Of a DNA stretch of 64,000 nucleotides, positions 50,694 through 58,338 are shown piece by piece. The stretch covers positions 1-64,000 of the forward strand of contig CAYFIR010000003.1 of the NCBI GenBank assembly GCA_964343195.1, read 5' to 3'. How positions within the stretch are numbered: position 1 is the first letter of the stretch; each line of letters opens with the position of its first letter. The stretch is from CAYVAP01 sp964343195 (GTDB lineage: Bacteria; Bacteroidota; Bacteroidia; J057). The notes under the pieces are model-generated. The model was not told where the DNA came from. It worked only from the letters and a program-made list of their open reading frames with translations, and made no database searches. The translations under genes were made by a program, and so were the position numbers.

Positions 50694-51098
50694 ATGAATC
50701 GAAGCAAATGGATCCTCTTCGCAGGCATCGGGTTGGTAGCGGCTCTGCTCTACAACCTGCTAAGTAATCCTTCTGATGCGCAGTTTGAGACGCGCTTTGA
50801 GGTCGTCACGAGCTACCGTAATCCCAATAATACCGGCCCCATCAAGCGCATCTATCTGGTGACGGCTTCTCAATCCGATCATGCAGAAATGCAGGCCTAT
50901 GGAGACTTGAAGCCTCACAGTAAGTATGGCACCACTACGGTGTATTTTTTCCCGGAAGGGGCATCTCTCCCCAGCAGCATCAGTTCAGCAACTTTCTCCC
51001 TTTCCTCAGAATTAGCCTCCCAGTGCCTGGCCCGGTACCGCAAACTCGCCATGGGAGACGAGCGCTATGAGAAAGGGCCGCTAGACCCTGCTCAGTAG
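50694..51098 (+). CDS. Hypothetical membrane-anchored protein
   Basis: 134 residues from ATG 50694. One N-terminal helix (WILFAGIGLVAALLYNLL) then a soluble beta-rich part: FETRFEVVTSYRNPNNTGPIKRIYLVTAS, KYGTTTVYFFPEGASLPSSI and a final helix. I do not recognise a family. It precedes the second Uma2 gene by about 80 bp on the same strand and may be co-transcribed. Confidence 0.6.
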   Translation: MNRSKWILFAGIGLVAALLYNLLSNPSDAQFETRFEVVTSYRNPNNTGPIKRIYLVTASQSDHAEMQAYGDLKPHSKYGTTTVYFFPEGASLPSSISSATFSLSSELASQCLARYRKLAMGDERYEKGPLDPAQ

Positions 51099-51179
51099 CG
51101 ACAGGAGAAGCACATGAGATGGCATTGGCCATTGACAAAAGCAGATTTTCGTTCGTATTTTAGGATCAAACAGTTGCAC

Positions 51180-51776
51180 ATGGCCATCACCGAACTTAGC
51201 CAACTTGACCTCAACGGGACCTATACCTATCGCGACTACCTGACCTGGAAATTGCAGGAACGTCTGGAGTTGCTCCGGGGAAAAATCGCCCTCATGTCGC
51301 CTGCCCCCAATCTGCGTCATCAGCGGATCTCCAGTAACCTTCATGGCTCCTTGTGGCAATACCTAAAGCAGAAACCCTGTCAGCTATTCTCCGCCCCTTT
51401 TGATGTGCGCCTGCCACGCCGCAAGGAAGGCGTAGAAGGGCCGATCTATACGGTTGTCCAGCCAGATCTCTGTGTGATCTGTGACCCGGCCAAGCTGGAT
51501 GAGCGCGGGTGTGTCGGCGCTCCAGACCTTGTAGTTGAAATTCTCTCGCCCGGAAACAGTCGCCGCGAGATGCGGGAGAAATATGAGTTGTACGAAGAGG
51601 CAGGTGTCCACACCTACTGGATCGTAGATCCCGAGCACAGCACCGTACAGCGCTTTGTCCTCAATGATGCCGAAATTTTCATCGGCCTGCAGCCCCTCAC
51701 CGACGAAGACCAACTCACCTCAGAACTGTTTCCCGGATTGGCTATCGAGTTGAGCGAGGTGTTTGCGGAGGGGTGA
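51180..51776 (+). CDS. Uma2-family (DUF820) endonuclease-like protein, second subtype
   Basis: 198 residues from ATG 51180; an earlier start adds a poor leader. TYRDYLTWKLQERLELLRGKIALMSPAPN opens the fold, YTVVQPDLCVIC gives the acidic site (QPD), and APDLVVEILSPGNSRREMREKYELYEEAGVHTYWIVDPEH carries E-x-LSP and the Lys. All residues of a PD-(D/E)xK nuclease are there. It differs clearly from the copy at 48850. Both copies lie near the RAYT and the kinase-like gene in an accessory patch. Confidence 0.9.
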   Translation: MAITELSQLDLNGTYTYRDYLTWKLQERLELLRGKIALMSPAPNLRHQRISSNLHGSLWQYLKQKPCQLFSAPFDVRLPRRKEGVEGPIYTVVQPDLCVICDPAKLDERGCVGAPDLVVEILSPGNSRREMREKYELYEEAGVHTYWIVDPEHSTVQRFVLNDAEIFIGLQPLTDEDQLTSELFPGLAIELSEVFAEG

Positions 51777-51920
51777 AGAGGGGGGCAGTATCGAATGACA
51801 CAAACAACTCATTTCACAGATTCATGAAAATGCCTATTTTGGAGTCCTGACTTTTTTGAGGCTTGTCAGTGCATTTTTTATTTGGGCAAATTACCGTGGA
51901 GACAAAATAATCGATACAGC

Positions 51921-53762
51921 ATGAATCATATTGATATAGAGGAATTTAATGCTCGTTTTCAAATCAAAGAAACCCCGCTTTCAATTCCGGAGAATGGTGG
52001 ATTCCCGATAGTGGAAAATGCACAGGACTTGGTCAAGGAAATACCCGTTTCCGTTAAATTGCTGCCTTTAGGTGCAAAAACACGTTGCCAACCTACTGGA
52101 AGCCTGGAGAAGAGAATAAACTCTGTAGTGCACCCTCATTTGCTCAATTGTCGTGAGAGGTATAGAGTCGTGGCTTTGGAAAAACCAGGAGAGAAAGAGT
52201 CGAAAAAGGAGCCTAAACCACTATTTGATGCATGGATATATGATTACATTGAAGGAGGAAATCTAGCCACTTATTCACAAAAAGGTTTAACCGTTCGAGA
52301 TAAGGAGCGAATCATTGATGGAATATTAGAAGGCTTGCAAGCTCTTCACAAGCAGAAAATAATACACGGCAACATTAAGCCAGGTAATATCCTTATACAG
52401 AATGTTGGACATCCCCATGTTCGTTTGGTTGATTTTGGCTTGGCTCCTGAGCAGAAATTTGAGAACCTGAATGTCAACTTTCCGGCTGGTTCCATAGCTT
52501 ATGTTGCACCAGAGTTACTCTCTCCAGATGAGTACTCGTCTAATGCTAGACCCGGATACACTGTAGATTTCTGGTCTCTTGGATTGATTGTGTATGAATT
52601 ATTTACAGGGAAATATCTCTTTGGCGCAAAATCATCCAGTAACGCAGATTTGGCAGCCAGGATTTGTCTGATGGATATCCCACAATCTATGGATAAGATC
52701 CCATATCCATACAGGTTAGTAGCCGAGAGGTGCTTGCAGCGTTCACCAACTGACCGCCCGAAAAGCGTTAAGGCCATCTATGCCCTGCTAGATCCTCAAA
52801 AACAGACTAATCCTTTCCGATCGATTGGTTCCAAAGCTGGCAAAGCAACACAGGCAGAGAAAATCGAATCCTCTGAATCAGGCCCTTCATTTTCCCGGCT
52901 TTTTGCAAAAAAGAAGCCCAAGTCTGCCAAAATCATTTGTAGAACCTGTGGAACGGCCAATGACCCTACTAAGGTGACTTGTCATAAGTGCAAACAAGCC
53001 TTGCGAGGCCCTAATTCGCTCAGATATTTTAGGTCACCTACAAAGATCGGGAATTGGGCTGTGATTTTCTTTTCGCTGCTTTTGGTTCCAATAGCTTTCT
53101 TTTACACAAGTATCTATGAGATGTGTGATTTCTCAAATGGGGATTGCAATGTCGCTGAGCATGTTGTGAGCCTTATTAATGGTTTTAAATCTTCTGGATC
53201 GGGAGAGGAGGCTTTGGCACTACTGACAGTCCCACTTGTATTCATGTTTTTGAGCGGACTCCTGTTTTTTATCTTTTATTATTGGTGGCTATGGCGTAGT
53301 AGTGCCAACCTAGGCAAGTTGGGTAGTCTGAAAAGAAAATATCATCCACTGCTTCTTGCAGGTATCAACTTGCTGACCATCCTCACTTTTCCTGGTGTCA
53401 TTAGCTCTAGTGGAAAAGCGATATTGTTTATTGGATTACTGGTCATCGGGCAAGCAATTTTGTCTCTGTTAACCCTGCAAGAAATATGGAAGGGCAGTGA
53501 TTCTTCTTTTTTACAAACTGGAATCTCATGGAAGCAGGCCAAGTCCTCTTTTCTGATTTTTTCTCGTTGGGCCCTATCGTTTATCTTTCCGGTATTGCTC
53601 TTTTTGCCTTTCCTTTCATTTTCCGTGAACCTCCAAGTTTCGCAAGCTTGGTTCTTTTTTTGGGTAGGCATGATTGCGCTTTATTGGTTATTGACAATTT
53701 TAGTAATTGTGCGGATCAATATGCGGCAGCGGGCTAAATACCTTGCTTTAGCGAATACTTAA
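51921..53762 (+). CDS. Kinase-fold / zinc-ribbon / multi-spanning membrane protein (likely pseudokinase)
   Basis: 613 residues from ATG 51921. Residues about 25-290 have the protein kinase fold: VSVKLL (Lys46), IIHGNIKPGNIL at 148-159, DFGLAPE at 171-177, VAPELL at 195-200 and YTVDFWSLGLIVYELFTG. The catalytic Asp of HxD is Asn151 (codon AAC) and no Gly-rich loop is visible. A linker leads to a zinc ribbon (CRTCG..CHKC, Cys340, 343, 354, 357), then about six membrane helices (378-605). The layout suggests a membrane sensor or scaffold. The DNA is visibly A/T-richer than its neighbours, hinting at transfer. No effector partner is adjacent. Confidence 0.82.
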   Translation: MNHIDIEEFNARFQIKETPLSIPENGGFPIVENAQDLVKEIPVSVKLLPLGAKTRCQPTGSLEKRINSVVHPHLLNCRERYRVVALEKPGEKESKKEPKPLFDAWIYDYIEGGNLATYSQKGLTVRDKERIIDGILEGLQALHKQKIIHGNIKPGNILIQNVGHPHVRLVDFGLAPEQKFENLNVNFPAGSIAYVAPELLSPDEYSSNARPGYTVDFWSLGLIVYELFTGKYLFGAKSSSNADLAARICLMDIPQSMDKIPYPYRLVAERCLQRSPTDRPKSVKAIYALLDPQKQTNPFRSIGSKAGKATQAEKIESSESGPSFSRLFAKKKPKSAKIICRTCGTANDPTKVTCHKCKQALRGPNSLRYFRSPTKIGNWAVIFFSLLLVPIAFFYTSIYEMCDFSNGDCNVAEHVVSLINGFKSSGSGEEALALLTVPLVFMFLSGLLFFIFYYWWLWRSSANLGKLGSLKRKYHPLLLAGINLLTILTFPGVISSSGKAILFIGLLVIGQAILSLLTLQEIWKGSDSSFLQTGISWKQAKSSFLIFSRWALSFIFPVLLFLPFLSFSVNLQVSQAWFFFWVGMIALYWLLTILVIVRINMRQRAKYLALANT

Positions 53763-53848
53763 CCTCGGTTGGTCTCCAATAATTTTTCCTGTAAGAGGAA
53801 GGCTTTTCCCTGAGTAATCCAGGGGAGAAAAATGTTTGTGGTTACCCT

Positions 53849-54460
53849 TTACTGCTGGATCTCCCCCCACTCCTCCAACCCCGCTTCCGTCAAATAAGGC
53901 CGCAACAACCCCAGCGTAACCCATGCATAGTGCCGATAAGCCGTTTCATCACCTGGCTGAAAGACCGCCGCGGCATGGGGCCAGAAGTTCCCAACAATCA
54001 CAAACTGCTCGAAGAGCAAATCCTGGGTGTCCTGGTCAAGGTTGGGCTTGAGGGTACCTGACTGCTGCAATGCCTGGATCAGCATCCCAAATCCCTGCCT
54101 GCGTCCCTGCATCAGTTGCTGAAAGTGCCCGTCGATGCGGGGATGCCCCTGCCGAATGGCGGCAAAGTCCAGAAACAAAAACCGATACCGCTGCTGTAAT
54201 TCTCCCTGTGCAAGCTGGGCCTGGTGAAGCTTGGTGAGTGTGAGCGGGGGGGAAATGGCAGTGGCAAACAGCGCATTCAATTCCTGAATAAACCCATCGT
54301 ACAGCGCCTCTATGATCAACTCACGACGGGCAAAGTGATAGGTCAGGTTCCCTTGCCTGATGCCTGCTGCTTCAGCCATGTCTCGGGTGCTGGTAGCCGC
54401 TAATCCGTTCTGGTTCAGGTGCTCCCGTATGGAATTCAGGATGTGTGCTTTGGTTGTCAT
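53849..54460 (-). CDS. TetR/AcrR-family transcriptional regulator
   Basis: 203 residues. The N-terminal helix-turn-helix (AHILNSIREHLNQNGLAATSTRDMAEAAGIRQGNLTYHFARRELIIEALYDGF) is textbook TetR. The C-terminal ligand domain (about 60-200) is helical and Gln-rich. The gene is divergent from the methyltransferase-like gene; the 158 bp between them hold a perfect 22-bp palindrome, the obvious candidate operator. The target is probably its own gene and the neighbour. Ligand unknown. Confidence 0.9.
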   Translation of the reverse strand: MTTKAHILNSIREHLNQNGLAATSTRDMAEAAGIRQGNLTYHFARRELIIEALYDGFIQELNALFATAISPPLTLTKLHQAQLAQGELQQRYRFLFLDFAAIRQGHPRIDGHFQQLMQGRRQGFGMLIQALQQSGTLKPNLDQDTQDLLFEQFVIVGNFWPHAAAVFQPGDETAYRHYAWVTLGLLRPYLTEAGLEEWGEIQQ

Positions 54461-54514
54461 TTTTTTCGTGGGCCTTGATCAAGTGTCTGAGATCGGTAGA
54501 TGAAAATAAATTTA

Positions 54515-54526
54515 GGTCATTTGACC
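54515..54526. promoter_or_regulatory. Inverted repeat GGTCATTTGACC
   Basis: Arms GGTCA and TGACC around TT lie 55 bp upstream of the TetR start codon and could be a second operator site. Function unproven. Confidence 0.35.
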
Positions 54527-54555
54527 AACACTTCCAACTAAATTCCGTTTCTTGC

Positions 54556-54577
54556 AATTAGTTCAATTGAACTAATT
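54556..54577. promoter_or_regulatory. Perfect 22-bp palindrome, candidate TetR operator
   Basis: AATTAGTTCAA and its exact complement meet without a spacer at 54566/54567. It lies 96 bp before the TetR start codon and 41 bp before the methyltransferase start codon, in the shared control region. Perfect symmetry of this length is typical of TetR operators. Confidence 0.65.
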
Positions 54578-54580
54578 TTG

Positions 54581-54612
54581 ATTATGAATTACGAATCACC
54601 AATTACGAATCC
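54581..54612. repeat. Interspersed AATTCGTAATT-type intergenic repeat, copy 4
   Basis: ATTATGAATTACGAATCACC and AATTACGAATCC follow the palindrome and end 6 bp before the methyltransferase start codon. Same family as 2580, 17721 and 40802. Confidence 0.5.
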
Positions 54613-54618
54613 TCTCCC

Positions 54619-55389
54619 ATGCGCCTTCACCTCATAGAGTTTCACGAACAAAACTGGGTACCTCAGGTCCTGCGCCGTGGTGTCACCGATTACCTCAAGG
54701 CTGCCAACGAAGTGGCTGGGTATGATAATATGATCCTTCCGCTCCTGAAGCAGCGGCTGCAGGATAGTGGCCAAACGAAAATTCTGGACATGGGCTCGGG
54801 TGCTGGCGGGGCCTGGGAGAAGCTGTTTCCCAAGTTGCAGGCAGAGATGGAGCAGCCTGTTCGGGTGACGCTGAGCGATGCCAATCCCAGAATTGATGCA
54901 TGGAAGCGGCTCCAGGCGGAGTTGGGAGATGGGCTCGATTTTAATCCCGAGTCGGTAGATGCACGATCCACTTCTGCCCGGGGACTGAGGACCATGTTCA
55001 ATCTTTTTCACCACTTTCAGCCCAACGATGCCCGGGCAATTCTGCAGGATGCGGCCGATCAGCAGCAGCCTATTCTCATCGTAGAGACGCTGGAAAAAGG
55101 CTTTATCCAGGGGCTTATGATCTTCCTCCTGGCTCCCATCATGACGCTATTTCTGACTCCCATGATTCGTCCGTTCAGGTGGTGGCGTATTCTGTTTACC
55201 TACCTGATCCCCATTCTGCCGCTGATGATCGCCTGGGATGGACTGGTGTCTATCATTCGGATACACGATGAATCTTCCATGAAAAAATGGACCCAGGAAA
55301 TCGGAGGAATGGATTGGAGTGTTGGCGGCATCCGGCAAAAGAATTTGTACATCCTTTACCTCTCAGGAGCACCAAAATCCGGTAGCTGA
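54619..55389 (+). CDS. SAM-dependent methyltransferase-like protein with membrane segment
   Basis: 256 residues. ILDMGSGAGGAWEKL is the SAM-binding motif I, RVTLSDANPR motif post-I, MFNLFHHFQPNDARAILQDAA the class I core. The C-terminal part has two hydrophobic stretches (IFLLAPIMTLFLTPMI and FTYLIPILPLMIAWDGLVS), so the enzyme is probably membrane-bound. Substrate unknown; lipid or quinone-type substrates are possible. Likely controlled by the divergent TetR protein. Confidence 0.8.
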   Translation: MRLHLIEFHEQNWVPQVLRRGVTDYLKAANEVAGYDNMILPLLKQRLQDSGQTKILDMGSGAGGAWEKLFPKLQAEMEQPVRVTLSDANPRIDAWKRLQAELGDGLDFNPESVDARSTSARGLRTMFNLFHHFQPNDARAILQDAADQQQPILIVETLEKGFIQGLMIFLLAPIMTLFLTPMIRPFRWWRILFTYLIPILPLMIAWDGLVSIIRIHDESSMKKWTQEIGGMDWSVGGIRQKNLYILYLSGAPKSGS

Positions 55390-55492
55390 TAGGGAAAAGT
55401 TCAAATCGGGAGATGTAGAAAGGAGAACAATTATTGTTTCGCGTGCTAAGATAAGCGAGGTTTCCGGTTCCCAGGTTGACCGTAATTCCTCT

Positions 55493-55500
55493 TAACTTTG
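55493..55500 (+). promoter_or_regulatory. Candidate -7 promoter box TAACTTTG
   Basis: TAACTTTG matches TAnnTTTG and ends 34 bp before the ATG of the LpxR-like gene. A TTG at 55476-55478 is only 14 bp upstream. Confidence 0.5.
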
Positions 55501-55534
55501 AAGCTCGTTACCTTCACCCAAATATTTCCTCCCC

Positions 55535-56500
55535 ATGCGGATTGTCCTGTTTTTGATAGCTCTTCCGGTCCTTTTACAGTTTTCCTTTGCGCAGCCCTGT
55601 ACCAATCGCAGTACGGTGGAGCATGATATTTCAACCTGGCGCATGGTCCGGGTTGAGTATGACAATGACTTGTTTGCCGGAACCAATCGGTACTATACAC
55701 AGGGAATTCGGGGGGAAGTAATCGCTCCCAATCTGTTTTATCTCTACACGTCCAAACTGTTGCTGCGTTGGGGTAAGCGTTCGCGGACCTTCTACGGACT
55801 AGCTGTGGACCACGAAATTTATACCCCGGAGGACCTGACACGCAATTATCAGGACAATCAGGATCGTCCCTTTGCGAGCACCTTGCAGCTAAGTAATTTC
55901 ATGATCTCAAATTTGCGCGATCAGCGCATGCGCTTCCTGACCGAGATTCAAATCGGGGTACTGGGCCCTCTTTCGGGGGGACAGTTCATGGCGGCGGGAG
56001 ACTCACTCTGGACAGATCAGGTCCGAACGGATCTGTTGCTGGGGTATCGTGCCAGATTGGAAAAAGGCTTCTTTGAAACCCAGGGAATGGACTTCAGTGC
56101 CTTTGGCGAGGCCCAAATCAATACGATAAAAACCTATGCGGAAGTGGGGGCGACTCTGCGTGGCGGAAGGCTGAATCCCCCTTTCTACGACCTGGACTTT
56201 GCCATCAAATCTTCACGTGCAGGACGGCCCATTCACGACATGCAGGTGTATCTCTTTGCTGACGGAAAAGTAAGGGCAATCGGATATGACGCCACATTGC
56301 AGGGCGGACTCCTCAATGGGAATAGTCCCTATGCACTTTCCGGGGCAGAAATCCGGCGCATGCAATATGGTGGCCGTGTGGGCATTCAGGCGATCATCAA
56401 GTCATTTGGAATCGGGTACTCACATAACTTTTTGTCTTCCAGCTTTAAGGCTGGAAATGCCCATAGTTTTGGGCAGATCAGGCTCTGGTACGCCTGGTAA
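55535..56500 (+). CDS. LpxR-like lipid A deacylase, outer membrane
   Basis: 321 residues with signal peptide (VLFLIALPVLLQFSFAQ). VEYDNDLFAGTNRYYTQGIRGE is the LpxR motif with the conserved Asn/Asp residues of the active site, followed by DRPFASTLQLSNF; alternating strands (QMRFLTEIQIGVLG, IKTYAEVGATLRGG, GRVGIQAIIKSFGIGYSHN) suggest a 12-strand barrel. LpxR removes the 3'-acyloxyacyl group of lipid A. The Bacteroidota members are annotated as LpxR-family, but their activity is largely untested. A TAACTTTG box precedes the start. Confidence 0.85.
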   Translation: MRIVLFLIALPVLLQFSFAQPCTNRSTVEHDISTWRMVRVEYDNDLFAGTNRYYTQGIRGEVIAPNLFYLYTSKLLLRWGKRSRTFYGLAVDHEIYTPEDLTRNYQDNQDRPFASTLQLSNFMISNLRDQRMRFLTEIQIGVLGPLSGGQFMAAGDSLWTDQVRTDLLLGYRARLEKGFFETQGMDFSAFGEAQINTIKTYAEVGATLRGGRLNPPFYDLDFAIKSSRAGRPIHDMQVYLFADGKVRAIGYDATLQGGLLNGNSPYALSGAEIRRMQYGGRVGIQAIIKSFGIGYSHNFLSSSFKAGNAHSFGQIRLWYAW

Positions 56501-56602
56501 TAGAGAGAAAGAGGAATCGGGAATTGTTTAAAACGTCCTTTATCAGACAGGTTTGGGGGATAGAGAGTTGGTAAATTGGAATTCCAAATACCAACACCCA
56601 AC

Positions 56603-57595
56603 ATGATGAAATACACTCTGGATACTTTCACTCTATTATTTCTAGCGATCTTCATTTTCAGTTGTTCGTCTGGATCACAATCCACGAATGAGGATCCGGA
56701 AACCAATCAGGCCTCAGAACAGCCGCCCATAGCACAGCGGGCATCCTTTTCCCTGGATGAAGACTTTGGAAACTATTGGTATGCCGGGAAGGCAGAGCTT
56801 ACCGGATATGCCCTGCAACAGTCTCGTTACGGAGAAGTCCATGAAGGGGAAGCTGTACTGATTTTCGTAACGGAGCCTTTTTCCAAAAGCAAGCAGGTAA
56901 AACTCGATAATGCCGGATCGGCAGGGGAAGACGCTGTTTCAGTTCTGAAACTCAACTTCACCAAAAAGTTTCTGACGGGAATTTACCCTTATTCGCTGAT
57001 GACATCGGTTTTTACACCGGTTAAGGCCTCCGAAAACCCTCATACCCTCAAGGTGTCCACAACCTCCCAGGAATGGTGTGGCCATACCTTCATGCAGCTA
57101 AACCGAACCCAATCGGGCTTTGATACCAGGTTGTATTCTTACTTCGAATCCGAAGGAGATAAGCGTGGCAGTATCGAAGATGTGTTGTTGGAGGATGAAA
57201 TCTGGACCAGGTTACGCCTTGATCCGGAAAGCATACCGACCGGCAGGATAAACCTGATGCCTTCAAGTATGTACCTGCGGCTTCTGCATCGGCCAATTGA
57301 ACCTGTAGAGGCCGAGATTACACGTGAGATGGCCGAAATGGATGGGAATGCATATACAAGTCTGCGGGTGTACTACCCAACTCATGGCCGTGAGTTGAAA
57401 ATTTACTACCAGACAGAATTTCCGCATGTGATCGAGGGATGGGATGAAACCTATCAGGCTCCGTCCTGGACTGGAAACGCAGAGAATTTGATTACAAAAG
57501 GAAGGCGTCTAAAGACGTATCGCTCTCCATATTGGTCTCAACATGGCAGAGACGAACGATACCTACGGGCTGAACTGGGTTTAGAGGCCGAATAG
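56603..57595 (+). CDS. Conserved Bacteroidota lipoprotein (often mislabelled Maf-like)
   Basis: 330 residues from ATG 56603. Lipobox (LLFLAIFIFSC, Cys near residue 19), then a Ser/Gln/Pro-rich linker and a large conserved domain: YWYAGKAELTGYALQQSRYGEVHEGEAVLIFVTEPFSKSKQVK, KLNFTKKFLTGIYPYSLMTSVFTPV, KVSTTSQEWCGHTFMQLN. I recall this family in Bacteroidota under the name septum formation inhibitor Maf, but it has no Maf nucleotide-pyrophosphatase motifs, so that name is probably wrong. Function unknown. Confidence 0.75.
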   Translation: MMKYTLDTFTLLFLAIFIFSCSSGSQSTNEDPETNQASEQPPIAQRASFSLDEDFGNYWYAGKAELTGYALQQSRYGEVHEGEAVLIFVTEPFSKSKQVKLDNAGSAGEDAVSVLKLNFTKKFLTGIYPYSLMTSVFTPVKASENPHTLKVSTTSQEWCGHTFMQLNRTQSGFDTRLYSYFESEGDKRGSIEDVLLEDEIWTRLRLDPESIPTGRINLMPSSMYLRLLHRPIEPVEAEITREMAEMDGNAYTSLRVYYPTHGRELKIYYQTEFPHVIEGWDETYQAPSWTGNAENLITKGRRLKTYRSPYWSQHGRDERYLRAELGLEAE

Positions 57596-57694
57596 TGGCT
57601 ATTTCGCAATAAGTCGAATGTATTGTGCGTTAGGTTTAGGAAAGAAAGTATTTGCTTTTTAAATTTCCTGTCGGAAGCTCAATCTTTTCAACCT

Positions 57695-58252
57695 GTGAAA
57701 GCCCGTCTGATTTTGTTTGTCAGCCTGTTGATGGCAGGCTCGTCGCTTGCTCACGCCCAACTGGACTTCGCTTATTTCCACGTAGATACGTTGGGAATAA
57801 AGCCAGCCGCGGTATTACCCAATCTTTACTTTAAAAAGTATAGGCGGGATATCCTGCCCACTTCCCTGGAGGATCTGGCCTATATAGTTCGCATGTTAGA
57901 AAAGTACCCGGAAATGCAAATTCGCTTGCATTGTGATGGTCAGATGCGTCGTTTCGATTTTGAGCAGCGTCGCCTGAACCGCCGTCGTATGCGGATGCTG
58001 GTGAAAATTTTACGGAAGGACTACGAAATAGATAAAAAACGAATTATCGTGATCGATCGGGAAGCCTGGAATTATCGATCAGGTAAGGACCCTGAGCCTC
58101 ATTCACTGAATTTCAGACGGATCACCTGCGATGCTGTATGGCCTCCTCAACGTCGCACCGAAGAACCTGAAAAACTGGAACCTGCTGAAAAACCAACCGA
58201 GCGTCTCGAGCTATTTCCTATGCCTGTTGATCCCGGGGAAGTTGAGAAATAA
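57695..58252 (+). CDS. Secreted OmpA-like domain protein, degenerate
   Basis: 185 residues from a GTG start at 57695, chosen because a signal peptide follows (LILFVSLLMAGSSLAHAQ). Residues about 40-155 have the pattern of an OmpA domain (LYFKKYRRDILPTSLEDLAYIVRMLEKYPEMQIRLHCDG, LNRRRMRMLVKILRKDYEIDKKRIIVIDREAWN, NFRRI) but the usual GHTDxxG and NRRVE residues are partly changed. A Pro/Glu tail ends it. It may no longer bind peptidoglycan tightly. Start choice is uncertain; no ATG fits the signal. Confidence 0.6.
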   Translation: MKARLILFVSLLMAGSSLAHAQLDFAYFHVDTLGIKPAAVLPNLYFKKYRRDILPTSLEDLAYIVRMLEKYPEMQIRLHCDGQMRRFDFEQRRLNRRRMRMLVKILRKDYEIDKKRIIVIDREAWNYRSGKDPEPHSLNFRRITCDAVWPPQRRTEEPEKLEPAEKPTERLELFPMPVDPGEVEK

Positions 58253-58338
58253 TGTGGGAAGTGGAGTTCGGGAATACATGATTGAGATTCAGCCCAGACC
58301 CAATGAATTCGAATCCCTTTCACCGCACACCGCATACA

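Noticed and set aside
58300..58330. tRNA-like TTCGAATCCC motif
   Set aside because: No acceptor, D or anticodon stem can be built around it; the match is to the T-arm consensus only.
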